64,000 bases of DNA from Mycobacterium sp. NBC_00419 (GCF_036023875.1 NZ_CP107931.1:1240001-1304000), one strand, 5' to 3'; shown: positions 27,708 through 40,056, counted from the first letter of the stretch. Program-made: numbers and translations. The notes: generated by a model not told the origin, from the letters alone.

Positions 27708-27938
27708 CTAGTTGTCAGCCGACTCGTTCGTCTTGCGCTTGCCGTAGCGCTTCTCGAAGCGGGCCACGCGGCCGCCGCTGTCGAGGATCTTCTGCTTGCC
27801 GGTGTAGAAGGGATGGCACTGCGAGCAGACCTCGACCACGATGTGGCCGCCGTCCTTGGTGCTGCGGGTGGTGAAGCTGTTGCCACAGCCGCAGACCACG
27901 GTGGTCTCGCCGTAGGCAGGATGAATGCCTGTCTTCAT
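27708..27938 (-). CDS. rpmE: 50S ribosomal protein L31, zinc-binding type
   Basis: A 76-residue L31 with the cysteine-containing CGCGNSF and [13 protein letters not shown] motifs of the zinc-bound (C+) form. In zinc starvation mycobacteria replace such proteins with cysteine-free paralogues; this is the zinc-replete version. The C-terminal tail is extended and basic ([13 protein letters not shown]). The ATG is preceded by GAAGAGGACACC. Confidence 0.95.
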   Translation of the reverse strand: MKTGIHPAYGETTVVCGCGNSFTTRSTKDGGHIVVEVCSQCHPFYTGKQKILDSGGRVARFEKRYGKRKTNESADN

Positions 27939-28077
27939 GGTGTCCTCTTCATTCGTAGGTCGCCGGGTCGCCCTCGGGAACTCCCTGGTCAAGCGGGCGT
28001 GAACCGGTACCTGAGGTGGTCGACGGTCCAGTATGCCAGGTTGACCGTCACCTGCCCAAACGCCGCTGCGCCCGGGG

Positions 28078-29661
28078 CTATTCCGGTGCGACGGGACGGT
28101 AGGCCTTCTCCCGGGCGCCACGGGTCCACAGCTGCCCGCCCTCCGGGTGGGCGCCGCGGACGATCAGCTCGCGCTTGAGCACCTTGTTGGTGGCCGTCGT
28201 CGGCAGCTCGGGCGCGATCCAGACGTGGCGCGGCCAGGCTTTCGGCGACAGGTCGGGCTGGGCGGCGAGGAACTCGCCGAAGTCCTCCGGGGTGAGCTTG
28301 GCCTGCTCGCCGAGCAGCAGGGCCACCATCACCTGGTCCCCCACATGTTCGTCCGGCACCGGGTACACGACGGCCTGGCTGATCTCCGGCAGCCGGCCGA
28401 TGATGCGTTCGATCGGGGCAGCGGCCATGTTCTCGCCGTCGACACGCATCCAGTCCGCGGTCCGGCCGGCCAGGTAGATCCAGCCGTCGGCGTCGCGGTA
28501 TCCCAGGTCGCCCGACCAGTACATGCCGTGCCGCAGCCGCTCGCCGGTGGCTCCGGCGTCGTTGTAGTAGCCGCCGAACATGCCGCCACCGCTGGTGTTG
28601 ACGATCTCGCCGATCGCCTCGTCGGGGTTGGCCAGCGCCCCGTTCTCGTCGAACTCCGCGGTCGCGCACTCCTGCAGCGTCTCGGAGTTGTAGATGGCGA
28701 CCCCGGGGAACCCGCGGCCGACCGACCCCTGCGGGCAGTTGTCCTCGCGGGTGATGATGACCGCGCCCTCGGTGGAACCGAAGCCGTCCCACACCGTGCA
28801 GCCGAAGCGCCGGCCGAACTCGGCGATGTCGCGGTCGGTGGCCTCGTTTCCGAAGGCGACCCGCAGCGGGTTGTCGTGATCGTCGGGACGTTCCGGGGTG
28901 GCCAGCACGTACGCCAGCGGCTTGCCGACGTAGTTCATGTACGTGACCCCGTAGCGGCGCAGGTCATCGAGCAGGCCGGAGGCACTGAAGCTGGCCGGCG
29001 CCATTGCCGCTCCCGCCGACAGGGCCACCGCCCACCCGGCCATCAGCGCGTTGGAGTGGAACAGCGGCATCGATAGGTAGCAGACGTCCGACCCGGTGAT
29101 CTCGAAGCGGCCGACGAGTGCCACTCCGGCGAACGGGACCATCATGTGGGCCACCTGGACGGCCTTGGGTTCGCCGCTGGTGCCCGAGGTGAAGATCAGC
29201 ATGAAGGTGTCGGTGGCGGTGACCTCGCGGTGCGGCGTCAGCTCCCCCGCACCGGCCAGCAGCCGCTGCCAGTCCGCGGAGTCGACGTCGATCACCCTGA
29301 CGCCGGGCAGTTCGACACCGTCGAGCAGGTCGCGGTGCGCGGCGTCGGTCAGCAGGATCTGGCAGTGAGCTTTGGCGATGTCGCGTCCCAGCGCCTCACC
29401 GCGGCGGGTGTTGTTGACCCCGCACAGCACATACCCGCCCAGCCCGGCGGCGGCCATCGCGGTCAGCATCGCGGGTGTATTGCCCAGCAGAGTCCCGACG
29501 TGCAGCGGGCGGTCGACGTCGGCGAGCGCGATCAGAGCCGCCGCCTGCCGCGATGCCTCGTCGAGGTGGGCCTGCCAGGTCCACACCTGATCGCCGAACT
29601 TGACCGCAGGAGTGGTCTCGTGGAGGCGTTCACGAAGCAGCTGCTGGACCGTCTCGGCCAT
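28078..29661 (-). CDS. Acyl-CoA synthetase (FadD family)
   Basis: A 527-residue ANL-superfamily ligase that activates a carboxylic acid with ATP and CoA. The AMP-binding P-loop is [12 protein letters not shown], followed by [11 protein letters not shown] (A5), [31 protein letters not shown] (A7-A8 hinge) and a C-terminal [12 protein letters not shown] with the catalytic Lys. It resembles the FadD1/FadD17 group rather than the FAAL group. ATG 29661 is chosen because GGGAGTTCC precedes it; a TTG at 29694 would add 11 residues with no ribosome-binding site. It is divergent from a TetR regulator, which probably controls it. The substrate is unknown. Confidence 0.9.
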   Translation of the reverse strand: MAETVQQLLRERLHETTPAVKFGDQVWTWQAHLDEASRQAAALIALADVDRPLHVGTLLGNTPAMLTAMAAAGLGGYVLCGVNNTRRGEALGRDIAKAHCQILLTDAAHRDLLDGVELPGVRVIDVDSADWQRLLAGAGELTPHREVTATDTFMLIFTSGTSGEPKAVQVAHMMVPFAGVALVGRFEITGSDVCYLSMPLFHSNALMAGWAVALSAGAAMAPASFSASGLLDDLRRYGVTYMNYVGKPLAYVLATPERPDDHDNPLRVAFGNEATDRDIAEFGRRFGCTVWDGFGSTEGAVIITREDNCPQGSVGRGFPGVAIYNSETLQECATAEFDENGALANPDEAIGEIVNTSGGGMFGGYYNDAGATGERLRHGMYWSGDLGYRDADGWIYLAGRTADWMRVDGENMAAAPIERIIGRLPEISQAVVYPVPDEHVGDQVMVALLLGEQAKLTPEDFGEFLAAQPDLSPKAWPRHVWIAPELPTTATNKVLKRELIVRGAHPEGGQLWTRGAREKAYRPVAPE

Positions 29662-29713
29662 GGAACTCCCGTCGAGTTGATGCTTTACCGCCAATTGCGT
29701 GCGGGGTACAGGT

Positions 29714-29745
29714 CACAATAGAAGCTCAGAGTAAACAGGATTGTG
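29714..29745. promoter_or_regulatory. Inverted repeat between fadD and tetR, possible operator
   Basis: CACAAT (29714-29719) and ATTGTG (29740-29745) form an inverted pair with centres 26 bases apart, in the only AT-rich stretch of the divergent intergenic region. Position between a TetR gene and the gene it likely controls is the main support; the half-sites are short. Confidence 0.3.
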
Positions 29746-29794
29746 AATCTGTCTACTGAGGCGTCCCGGACGCGGCGGGACCAGGTTTGACAGG

Positions 29795-30460
29795 ATGGCG
29801 GAGCACATCGTCACACATGCCGAAGGAGAAGCCGGGGTGACCGCACGCGCCGACGCGGACAGCCGGACCGCCACCAAGACGGTCCAGGAGCGACTGATCG
29901 ACGCTGCCGAAGTCTGTCTGCGGGCCAAGGGCATCAGGGCAACCACCGTGTCGGAGGTGGCCGAGGCCGCCGGTGTGTCACGCGGCTGGCTCTACCGGCA
30001 CTACCCCGACAAGGTGGCACTGCTCGGCGCGGCCATCGTCCGGCTCAACGAGGCGTTCTGGGACGAGTCCAACCGGACCCTGGCCGCCATCGCCGGTTTC
30101 GAGGAGCAGCTCGCCGTCGGAGTCCGGCTGGGCCGCAGCGCCCACGAAACTCCCGGCGCGCTGGTGATGCAGCTGCGGCGCGACGAGCCCGACGAATTCG
30201 CCGCATGTGCCGGTGCGGGTGTCCAGGGGTTGTTGCCCGACCTCGGCCAGTTCTGGCGGCCGTACCTCGAAAGTGCACGTGAGCGCGGCGAGATTCACCC
30301 CGATACCGACCTGGACGAGGCCGCCGAATGGGTGGCCCGGGTGCAGATCAGCCTGGGCACGGTTCCCGGCGACACCCTCGACGCCGATGACTACGAAGCG
30401 GTGCGCCGCTACATGCGCCGCTACGTGTTGCCCGGCCTGCAGGCCGCACCTGCGCAGTAG
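29795..30460 (+). CDS. TetR-family transcriptional regulator
   Basis: A 221-residue regulator. The N-terminal helix-turn-helix domain spans about residues 30-75 (RLIDAAEVCLRAKGIRATTV, then EAAGVSRGWLYRHYPDK). The remainder is a helical ligand-binding domain without recognisable specificity. ATG 29795 is the first start; GTG 29837 with GGAG eight bases upstream is an attractive alternative and would give 207 residues. It is divergent from the acyl-CoA ligase gene, the usual layout for a local repressor responding to an acyl-CoA or fatty acid. Confidence 0.9.
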   Translation: MAEHIVTHAEGEAGVTARADADSRTATKTVQERLIDAAEVCLRAKGIRATTVSEVAEAAGVSRGWLYRHYPDKVALLGAAIVRLNEAFWDESNRTLAAIAGFEEQLAVGVRLGRSAHETPGALVMQLRRDEPDEFAACAGAGVQGLLPDLGQFWRPYLESARERGEIHPDTDLDEAAEWVARVQISLGTVPGDTLDADDYEAVRRYMRRYVLPGLQAAPAQ

Positions 30461-30553
30461 TGCTTGGGCACGGCACCCAGGGAAATATCGTGCGTGGACA
30501 GCTCTTGCGAAAGAAACTGAGCGCCAAGCGCTATCACCAATCGCGTGCGGGCG

Positions 30554-30569
30554 TGCTGTAACGACAGCA
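30554..30569. promoter_or_regulatory. Perfect palindrome upstream of lipoprotein gene
   Basis: TGCTGT-AACG-ACAGCA, a perfect 6-bp inverted repeat with a 4-base centre, 50 bases before the lipoprotein ATG and about 94 bases after tetR. It could be an operator or a weak hairpin; there is no U-run to support a terminator. Confidence 0.3.
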
Positions 30570-30618
30570 AATCGCCAACTCATTTCGCTCAGGCGCACAC
30601 AGCTGCCAGAATGACATC

Positions 30619-31383
30619 ATGAGCTTTGCCGGGCGCCGTATGTTCGTCGTGGCGACGGCGTTGACGGCCGCACTGGTGGCCTGCGGAAACGACACCGAAC
30701 AGAGCCTGCCGTTGACCTCTTCTGTGACAGCCGCACCGGCACACACAGGACTCTCGAACGGGAAGACCTACACCGTCGACCGATCGATCTCGCAGGGTAC
30801 GACCACCGAAGGCAACGGCCGCTGGAGTCTGGCCATCGACACCTTGTCCGGCGGTGACCCGCGGGTCAGTGAGGCGTTCAACGACGCCGTGCATCAGGCG
30901 GCGCAGCGCCTGCTCGACGACACGGCGGGCATCCGGCCCGAGGGCCAGTGGGCATTCGAGACCTCGCCGCAGATCCGTTTCGCTGCCGCGTCGGTGTCCG
31001 CGCTCATCAGCGGCGAGTTCTCCGTCGAGGGCGCCGACCATCCCGTGGGCTCGGTGATCAACGTGGTGATCGACTCGCGCTCGGCCCGGCAGATCACGCT
31101 CAAGGAACTCTTCGTCGACGACCAGGAGGGCCTCAACCGGCTGTCCGAGCAGACCAAGCTGCTGTTGCCGCCGGCAATGGGCGTCACCGCCACGCCGATG
31201 CCCAACCATCCGGGCAACAAGCCGCTGATGGAGAACTTCGACAGCTGGATTCCCACGCCGGCCGGCCTGGAAATCCACTTCGCCGACCACCAGTTCGACG
31301 CCGGCGCTCCGGTGATCACGGTGCCCTGGTCAGCGGTGGACGACCTACTGGCCCCGGGTATGGACGCCCTGCGGCGCCCCTAA
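30619..31383 (+). CDS. Lipoprotein with DUF3298/RsiV-like domain
   Basis: A 254-residue predicted lipoprotein. The N-terminus has basic residues, a hydrophobic stretch and the lipobox L-V-A-C with the acylated Cys22. After a Ser/Thr-rich linker the globular part contains WSLAIDTLSGGDPRVSEAFNDAV, SARQITLKELFVD, and the C-terminal HFADHQFDAGAPVITVPWSAVDDLL block characteristic of the DUF3298/RsiV C-terminal domain, also found in mycobacterial Mpt64-like secreted proteins. Its function is not known; it is anchored on the outer face of the cell membrane. ATG 30619 is chosen; the in-frame ATG 21 bases later would still leave a short signal. It converges on rho. Confidence 0.82.
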   Translation: MSFAGRRMFVVATALTAALVACGNDTEQSLPLTSSVTAAPAHTGLSNGKTYTVDRSISQGTTTEGNGRWSLAIDTLSGGDPRVSEAFNDAVHQAAQRLLDDTAGIRPEGQWAFETSPQIRFAAASVSALISGEFSVEGADHPVGSVINVVIDSRSARQITLKELFVDDQEGLNRLSEQTKLLLPPAMGVTATPMPNHPGNKPLMENFDSWIPTPAGLEIHFADHQFDAGAPVITVPWSAVDDLLAPGMDALRRP

Positions 31384-31400
31384 CCGGCCGAAATCCCAGG

Positions 31401-33353
31401 TCAGTCGACGTTGTCCTTGTCCATGCCCGGCGCGGTCTTGGAGACCTGCACGAGGAACTCGTAGTTGTTCTTGGTCTTGCGCAGCTGGCTCATCAGCAGA
31501 TCGATGGCCTGGTGCGAGTCCAGCCCGGACAGCACCCGGCGCAGCTTGTGCACCACCGAGAACTCGTCGGGCGAGAGCAGCAGCTCGTCCTTGCGGGTGC
31601 CCGACGGGTTGACGTCGACCGCGGGGAACACCCGGCGCTCGGCGATCTTGCGGTCGAGCTTGAGCTCGGCGTTGCCGGTGCCCTTGAACTCTTCGAAGAT
31701 CACCGTGTCACCGGTCGAACCGGTCTCCACCATGGCGGTGGCGATGATCGTCAGCGAGCCGCCGTGCTCGATGTTGCGGGCCGCGCCCAGGAACCGCTTG
31801 GGCGGGTACAGCGCGGTGGAGTCCACACCACCGGACAGGATGCGCCCCGACGCCGGGGAGGCGTTGTTGTAGGCGCGCCCGAGCCGGGTGATGGAGTCCA
31901 GCAGGACGACGACGTCCTTGCCCTGCTCCACCAGGCGCTTGGCCCGCTCGATCGCGAGCTCGGCGGCCTGCGTGTGGTCTGACGGCGGCCGGTCGAAGGT
32001 CGAGGCGATGACCTCACCCTTGACCGAGCGCTGCATGTCGGTGACCTCTTCAGGCCGTTCGTCGACCAGCACGACCATCAGGTGGCACTCGGGGTTGTTC
32101 TTCGTGATCGCGTTGGCGATGTCCTGCATGATCGTGGTCTTACCGGCCTTCGGCGGGGACACGATCAGGGCACGCTGCCCCTTGCCGATCGGCATGATCA
32201 GGTCGATCACGCGGGTGGTGAGCCGCTCGCTGGTGGTCTCCAGACGCAGCCGCTGGTTGGGGTACAGCGGGGTCAGCTTGCTGAACTCGGGGCGATTCTT
32301 GGCCGCGTCGACCGGGCCGCCGTTGACGCTGTCGAGGCGGACCAGCGGGTTGAACTTCTGCCGCTGGTTCTGTCCGCCGCTGCTATCGCCTTCTTTGGCC
32401 ACCCGGACCGCGCCGGTGACCGCGTCGCCGCGGCGCAGGCCGTTCTTGCGAACCATGTTCATCGAGACGTAGACGTCGTTGGGTCCGGCCAGATAACCGG
32501 AGGTCCGCACGAAGGCGTAGTTGTCCAGCACGTCGAGGATGCCGGCCACCGGCTGCACGACGTCGTCCTCGCGCAGCTCGGACTCGTTGCCGCCGCTGCC
32601 GCCGCCGCTTTCGCCGCCGGTGCGCTCACCGCGGCGCCTGCGGTCCCGGAACCGGCGGCCACGACGGCCGCCACGGTCGTCGTCGCCATCGCCGCCGCCG
32701 CGGTTCTGATTGCCGCCGTCGCCACCCTGGTCGTTCGACTCACGGTTGGACTCGCGGTTGGACTGACGGTTGTCGGCCCGGTTCTCATTACGGGACTCGT
32801 TGCGGGACTCGGCCCGGTTCTCATTGCGGGACTCGCCCTGGTTATCGGACTTGTTCTCGTTGCGGGACTCGCCCTGGTTATCGGGCTTGTTCTGGGCCGG
32901 AGCCTGTGCCTGCTCGGCAGCGGTCTCGGCCGGCTTCTGCTGGTCGGCGCTTTCGGTGGGCGAGCCGGCGCCGCGGTTGGCGGTGCGGCGCTCACGGCGC
33001 GGCGGCTCGGGGGCACCGGTGTCGGCCTCGGGGCGGGCTTCGGAGCGAGATTCAGGGGCCGGCTCGGCAGCTGCCTGGGGCGCGCCGTTGGACGGGGTGT
33101 GCGAGCCACCGTTCTGGGCTTCGCGGATGGCGGTGATCAGGTCGCCCTTACGCATGCCGGAGGTTCCCTTGACGCCAACACGGTTGGCCAGGGCCCGAAG
33201 TTCGGGCAGAACCATCGTCGAAAGCGACCCGGTTGCGCCGGCGTCCGCGGTGCGGGCGGCCTGCTCAGGCTGCGACGAAGGTTGGGTAACCACGGCGGGC
33301 GCATCCGGTTGAGGTGCGCTGTCTCCAGCCGTGATGAGGTCCGTATCGGTCAC
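31401..33353 (-). CDS. rho: Transcription termination factor Rho with long Asn/Arg-rich insertion
   Basis: A 650-residue hexameric RNA helicase/ATPase that terminates transcription. The C-terminal 380 residues hold the RNA-binding cold-shock-like domain (ILDVLDNYAFVRTSGYL), Walker A (PPKAGKTT), Walker B (VVLVDERPEEVTDM) and Q/R loops (RLGRAYN, SGGVDSTALY). The N-terminal helix bundle (LSTMVLPELRALANRVGVKGTSGMRKGDLI) is separated from the core by about 190 disordered residues: Ala/Glu/Pro-rich, then Asn/Glu/Arg/Ser repeats, then an Arg/Gly-rich stretch (DDDRGGRRGRRFRDRRRR). Actinobacterial Rho carries such insertions; this one is longer than that of M. tuberculosis (602 residues in total). GTG start with AAAGGAAATCC upstream. 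Confidence 0.95.
   Translation of the reverse strand: MTDTDLITAGDSAPQPDAPAVVTQPSSQPEQAARTADAGATGSLSTMVLPELRALANRVGVKGTSGMRKGDLITAIREAQNGGSHTPSNGAPQAAAEPAPESRSEARPEADTGAPEPPRRERRTANRGAGSPTESADQQKPAETAAEQAQAPAQNKPDNQGESRNENKSDNQGESRNENRAESRNESRNENRADNRQSNRESNRESNDQGGDGGNQNRGGGDGDDDRGGRRGRRFRDRRRRGERTGGESGGGSGGNESELREDDVVQPVAGILDVLDNYAFVRTSGYLAGPNDVYVSMNMVRKNGLRRGDAVTGAVRVAKEGDSSGGQNQRQKFNPLVRLDSVNGGPVDAAKNRPEFSKLTPLYPNQRLRLETTSERLTTRVIDLIMPIGKGQRALIVSPPKAGKTTIMQDIANAITKNNPECHLMVVLVDERPEEVTDMQRSVKGEVIASTFDRPPSDHTQAAELAIERAKRLVEQGKDVVVLLDSITRLGRAYNNASPASGRILSGGVDSTALYPPKRFLGAARNIEHGGSLTIIATAMVETGSTGDTVIFEEFKGTGNAELKLDRKIAERRVFPAVDVNPSGTRKDELLLSPDEFSVVHKLRRVLSGLDSHQAIDLLMSQLRKTKNNYEFLVQVSKTAPGMDKDNVD
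32819..32890. repeat. Tandem 36-bp repeat inside rho
   Basis: Two adjacent 36-base units (32819-32854 and 32855-32890) differ at only two positions and encode the 12-residue unit NKSDNQGESRNE and its near copy. Degenerate extra copies of the N-E-S-R-N unit continue to about 32710. Such in-frame repeats change length easily between strains. Confidence 0.85.
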
Positions 33354-33400
33354 GGATTTCCTTTCTTCCCCCGCGGTTTCATCGTGCGAGGGGTTCTGGC

Positions 33401-33420
33401 ATTCAGCCGATTCGCTGAAT
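33401..33420 (-). promoter_or_regulatory. Hairpin in rho 5' leader
   Basis: ATTCAGC (33401-33407) pairs perfectly with GCTGAAT (33414-33420) around a 6-base loop, about 50 bases upstream of the rho GTG in the untranslated leader. Rho is autoregulated in other bacteria through its leader; involvement of this hairpin is only a possibility. The whole 276-base gap to thrB holds no gene I can support. Confidence 0.3.
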
Positions 33421-33629
33421 GCGAAGTCACACCGTCATCTCAGTGCCAACGGTGACCGTCGGGATGTGCGGCCACATGGCGAACCGCCAGTCAACGACTT
33501 GAACACGAGAAGAATTGGTGGTCGTCCTAGTCTCGGCGCAGGGTTAAGACGCTGCGATTACCTGGACGGCACCGAGAATAGCCTTCTTTACGGCCGGAAA
33601 GCAAGAATCGCCACCGGCGTGTACTCAAG

Positions 33630-35660
<2,031 letters not shown>

Positions 35661-35664
<4 letters not shown>

Positions 35665-36986
35665 TCGCTGGTTCCCTCCAATCGCAGCACGCTGTTGATG
35701 CTCTGCACGGCTTCGAGATCGGCCAGCGCGGAGACGGTTTCCGACAGCGCGGCATCAGTGGCGCGGTGGGTGACCACCACGATCCGCGCACCGGACGGTT
35801 GGCCCTCCTCGTCGGTGAGACCTTCCTGGCGCACCTCGGCGATGCTCACTTCGCGCTTACCGAATTCGTCTGCGACAGAGGCTAGTACGCCCGGCCGGTC
35901 GGCGACGGTCATGCTTACGTAGTAGCGGGTCGGGATCACGCCCATCGGGGCGATCGGCAGCTGGGCGTACTTGGATTCCCGCGGTCCGCGGCCGCCCTGG
36001 ACCCGGTTGCGGGCCGCCATCACGACATCACCCATCACCGACGATGCGGTCGGCGCTCCGCCTGCGCCCTGGCCGTAGAACATCAGCCGGCCGGCAGCCT
36101 CAGCCTCGACAACGACGGCGTTGAACGCACCGTTGACAGTGGCCAGCGGATGGGTCAGAGGCACCAGCGCCGGGTAGACGCGTGCCGACACCCGTTCCTG
36201 CCCTTCGGGTGTGGTGATCCGCTCGCAGATCGACAGCAGCTTGATGGTGCAGCCGAGCGCCTTGGCAGCCTCGAAGTCGGCGGGGCTCACCTTGGTGATG
36301 CCCTCACGGTAGACGTCGTCGGCGGTGACCCGGGTGTGGAACGCGATCGACGCCAGGATCGCCGCCTTGGCCGCGGCGTCGTAGCCCTCGACGTCGGCGG
36401 TGGGGTCGGCCTCCGCGTAACCCAGTGCGCTCGCGTCGGCCAGGGCAGAGGAGTAATCGGCTCCGGTCGAGGCCATCTCGGAGAGGATGTAGTTGGTGGT
36501 GCCGTTGACGATGCCGGCCACCCGCAACACCGAGTCACCGGCCAGCGACTGGGTCAGCGGCCGGATCACCGGGATGGCACCCGCCACGGCGGCCTCGAAG
36601 TAGAGGTCCACGTGCGCGCGCTCGGCGGCCTGCGCCAATTCGCCGGTGGACTGCGCCAGCAGTGCCTTGTTCGCAGTCACCACCGACTTGCCCTGTTCGA
36701 GCGCCGACAGGATTGCCTTGCGGGCCGGCTCGACCGGCCCCATCAGCTCGACGACGATGTCGACGTCGTCGCGCGAGACCAGCTCCTCGACGTTGTCGGT
36801 GAGCAACCCGACCGGCACGCCGCGGTCATCAGCGACGCGTCGCACCGCCACACCCCGCAACTCCAGTGGGGCACCGATGCGCGCAGCCAGGTCGACCGCG
36901 CTCTCCTCGATGATGCGCACGACCTCGCTGCCGACGTTGCCGAGCCCCAATACCGCTATGCCGATAGCTTTTTCGGGTGTATTCAT
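35661..36986 (-). CDS. hom: Homoserine dehydrogenase
   Basis: A 441-residue NAD(P)-dependent enzyme that reduces aspartate semialdehyde to homoserine. The nucleotide loop is [13 protein letters not shown], the catalytic domain contains [14 protein letters not shown] and the substrate region [19 protein letters not shown], and residues about 360-435 form an ACT domain ([28 protein letters not shown]) expected to confer feedback inhibition by threonine. It starts 2 bases after the lysA stop. Confidence 0.96.
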
Positions 36987-36988
36987 AA

Positions 36989-38407
36989 CTACCTCACTTC
37001 CAAACTCAACAAGTCCTCGACGGTCTCCCGGCGCAGGATCAGGCGAGCCCGCCCGTCGCGCACGGCCACCACCGCGGGGCGGCCGATCAGGTTGTACCGA
37101 CTCGACATCGAATAGCAGTAGGCGCCGGTGGCGGCCACCGCCAGAAGGTCGCCCGGGTGAACGTCCTCCGGCACCCAGGCATCGCGAACGACGATATCGC
37201 CGCTCTCGCAGTGCTTTCCTACGATCCTGGCCAGCCTCGGTTGGGCATCGCTGCCCCGAGACACCAGACGGACATCGTATTCGGCCCCGTACAACGACGT
37301 GCGGATGTTGTCGCTCATGCCGCCGTCGACGCTGACGTAGCGCCGTGACGCGCCTGAGCTGATCGCCACATCCTTGACGGTGCCCACCTCGTAGAGGGTC
37401 ACGGTGCCCGGCCCGGCGATGGCACGTCCGGGCTCGACGACCAGTCGCGGTGCCGGCAGGCCGACGGCCGCCGACTCGTTGTGCACGATCGCCCCGAGCT
37501 TGGCCGCCAGATCCTGCACCGGAGGCGGATAATCTTGTGCCAGATACGAAATGCCGAGGCCACCGCCGAGGTCGACGGTGGCGATCTGGGCGGTCTTGTC
37601 GACGCCGAACTCTGCGACCACGTCACGCAGCAGGCCGATCACCCGGTGGGCGGCGAGTTCGAACCCGGCGACGTCGAAGATCTGCGAGCCGATGTGACTG
37701 TGCAAGCCGACCAGCCGCAGATTATCGGCGGCGAACACCTGGCGCACCGCCGTCATGGCGGCGCCACTGGCCAGCGACAGGCCGAACTTCTGGTCCTCGT
37801 GGGCGGTGGCGATGAACTCGTGGGTATGGGCTTCCACACCGACGGTGATGCGGATGAGTACGTCCTGCACCACCCCGGCGTCACCGGCGATGATGTCCAG
37901 CCGGTCGATCTCGGTCATCGAGTCGAGCACGACATGACCGACACCGGCCTTGACGGCGGCGGTGAGTTCGTCGACCGATTTGTTGTTGCCGTGGAACGCA
38001 ATTCGGTCGGCGGGGAAGCCCGCGTGAAGAGCCACCGCGAGCTCGCCGCCGCTGGCGACATCCAGGGACAAGCCTTCCTCGGCGACCCAGCGGGCGATCT
38101 CGCTGCACAGGAATGCCTTGGCCGCGTAGTGCACGTTGTGACCGTCGCCGAACGCGGCGGCAATCTCCCGACAACGGCTACGGAAGTCGTCCTCGTCGAT
38201 GACGAACAGTGGGGTGCCGTACTCGGCGGCCAGATCGCTCACCGCCACACCGGCAATGGTCACCTCACCGCCGGATCCGCGAGTCAGGTTGTGGGGCCAC
38301 ACTTTCGGAGCCAACGCCATGGCGTCTGCGGCGCTGACGGGTCGCTGCGGCGCCCCACCGTGGTGGATCTCCTCGGCGTGCCGCGGGCCGGCCGGGTGAG
38401 CGTTCAC
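36989..38407 (-). CDS. lysA: Diaminopimelate decarboxylase
   Basis: A 472-residue PLP enzyme that makes L-lysine from meso-diaminopimelate. The PLP lysine is in [13 protein letters not shown], with [21 protein letters not shown] and the cross-subunit CESGDIVV active-site Cys. The GTG start at 38407 overlaps the argS stop (GTGA); with it the protein has about 25 extra N-terminal residues compared with M. tuberculosis LysA (447), so a later start near [11 protein letters not shown] (residue 30) is possible. Confidence 0.94.
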   Translation of the reverse strand: MNAHPAGPRHAEEIHHGGAPQRPVSAADAMALAPKVWPHNLTRGSGGEVTIAGVAVSDLAAEYGTPLFVIDEDDFRSRCREIAAAFGDGHNVHYAAKAFLCSEIARWVAEEGLSLDVASGGELAVALHAGFPADRIAFHGNNKSVDELTAAVKAGVGHVVLDSMTEIDRLDIIAGDAGVVQDVLIRITVGVEAHTHEFIATAHEDQKFGLSLASGAAMTAVRQVFAADNLRLVGLHSHIGSQIFDVAGFELAAHRVIGLLRDVVAEFGVDKTAQIATVDLGGGLGISYLAQDYPPPVQDLAAKLGAIVHNESAAVGLPAPRLVVEPGRAIAGPGTVTLYEVGTVKDVAISSGASRRYVSVDGGMSDNIRTSLYGAEYDVRLVSRGSDAQPRLARIVGKHCESGDIVVRDAWVPEDVHPGDLLAVAATGAYCYSMSSRYNLIGRPAVVAVRDGRARLILRRETVEDLLSLEVR

Positions 38408-40056
38408 ATCCGCTCCGGTGCGGACACACCGAGAATGGCCAGCCCGTTGCCGATCACCTGGCGGGTGGCGTCGCACAGCGCCAACCGGGCGCTATGAAGG
38501 CTTCCCGGTGTTTCATCGCCCATCGGCAGCACCCGGCAGGAGTCGTAGAACCGGTGGTAGTCCCCCGCCAGATCCTCGAGGTAGCGGCACACCCGGTGCG
38601 GCTCACGCAGCGAGGCCGCGGACTCGAGCACCCGGGAGAACTCACCCAGGTTGCGGATCAGGGTGCCCTCTTTGTCATGGGTGAGCAGGTCCAGATGCGC
38701 GGTGTCGGGCGCCAAGCCGAGTTCGGCGGCGTTGCGGGCCAGCGCGGAGAGCCGGGCGTGGGCGTATTGCACGTAATAGACCGGGTTCTCGCTGGACGCC
38801 GAGGACCACAGCTGCAGGTCGATGTCGATCGGGCTGTCCACCGAGGAACGGATCAGTGCGTACCGTGCGGCGTCGACTCCGATGGCGTCGACGAGGTCGT
38901 CGAGGGTGATCACCGTGCCGGCCCGCTTGCTCATCCGCACGGGTTGCCCGTCACGGACGAGGTTCACCATCTGGCCGATGAGCACCTCGACGGTGTCCGG
39001 GTCGTCACCGAGCGCGGCGGCAGCCGCCTTCAAGCGCGCGATGTAACCGTGGTGGTCGGCACCCAGCATGTAGATGCACAGGTCGAAGCCGCGCTGGCGC
39101 TTGTCCAGGTAGTAGGCCAAGTCGCCGGCGATATAGGCGGGCTGGCCGTCGCTCTTGATGACGACGCGGTCCTTGTCGTCACCGAATTCCGTTGTGCGAA
39201 GCCATGTTGCGCCATCTTTCTCGTAGATGGCGCCGTTCTCGCGCAGCTTGGCGATCGCCTGGTCCACTCGTCCGCTGGTGTGCATGGAGTCTTCGTGGGT
39301 GTAGACGTCGAAGTCGGTGCCGAACTCGTGCAGGGACTTCTTGATGTGGTCGAACATCAGGTCCACGCCGATGGATCGGAACGTCTCCTTCTGCTCCTCC
39401 CCGGTCAGGCTCAGCGCGTCGGGGGCCTTGGCCAGGATCTGGTCGGCGATGTCGTTGATGTAGGCGCCGGCGTAACCGTCCGCGGGAGCCGGTTCGCCAT
39501 TGGCGGCGGCGATCAGCGAGTTGGTGAACCGGTCGATCTGCGCGCCGTGGTCGTTGAAGTAGTACTCCCGGACTACGTCACCGCCCTGGGTGGTCAGCAG
39601 CCGTCCGAGCGCATCGCCGACGGCGGCCCACCGGGTGCCACCGATGTGGATAGGCCCGGTGGGGTTGGCTGAGACGAACTCGAGGTTGATCTTCTGGCCC
39701 TCGAGCAGGCCGGAATGGCCGTAGCCGGCACCGGCGTCGAGGACGTTGCGGACGATCAGCCCCTGTGCCGAGGCCTCGATGCGCAGGTTCACAAAGCCCG
39801 GCCCGGCGACCTCGGCCGACGCGATACCGTCGGCTTCGGCGAGCGCAGTGGCCAGCCATCCGGCCAGTTCCCGGGGGTTCGCCCCGACCTTCTTGGCGAC
39901 CTGCAGCGCCAGGTTCGTCGCGTAGTCGCCATGCTCGGGGTTGCGCGGGCGCTCGACAGTCACGGTCGCGGGAAGCGCGGCGGTGTCGAGGCCATGCGTG
40001 GCCAGCACCGCGGCGGCGGTGTTCTTCAGCAGCTCGGCGAGGTCGGCGGGGGTCAC
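38404..40056 (-). CDS. argS: Arginyl-tRNA synthetase
   Basis: A 550-residue class I synthetase with the additional N-terminal Arg-RS domain, a HIGH-type motif in [15 protein letters not shown], and the KMSKS-like [11 protein letters not shown]; the C-terminal helix bundle ends [19 protein letters not shown]. It heads the argS-lysA-hom-thrC-thrB cluster. A tRNA-Arg gene lies divergently 140 bases away, which may be coincidence. Confidence 0.97.
   Translation of the reverse strand: MTPADLAELLKNTAAAVLATHGLDTAALPATVTVERPRNPEHGDYATNLALQVAKKVGANPRELAGWLATALAEADGIASAEVAGPGFVNLRIEASAQGLIVRNVLDAGAGYGHSGLLEGQKINLEFVSANPTGPIHIGGTRWAAVGDALGRLLTTQGGDVVREYYFNDHGAQIDRFTNSLIAAANGEPAPADGYAGAYINDIADQILAKAPDALSLTGEEQKETFRSIGVDLMFDHIKKSLHEFGTDFDVYTHEDSMHTSGRVDQAIAKLRENGAIYEKDGATWLRTTEFGDDKDRVVIKSDGQPAYIAGDLAYYLDKRQRGFDLCIYMLGADHHGYIARLKAAAAALGDDPDTVEVLIGQMVNLVRDGQPVRMSKRAGTVITLDDLVDAIGVDAARYALIRSSVDSPIDIDLQLWSSASSENPVYYVQYAHARLSALARNAAELGLAPDTAHLDLLTHDKEGTLIRNLGEFSRVLESAASLREPHRVCRYLEDLAGDYHRFYDSCRVLPMGDETPGSLHSARLALCDATRQVIGNGLAILGVSAPERM

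Noticed and set aside
32082..33455. Plus-strand hydrophobic-looking frame opposite rho
   Set aside because: The apparent Leu/Val/Ala-rich helices are the complement of the Asn/Arg/Ser repeats of Rho, not a membrane protein.
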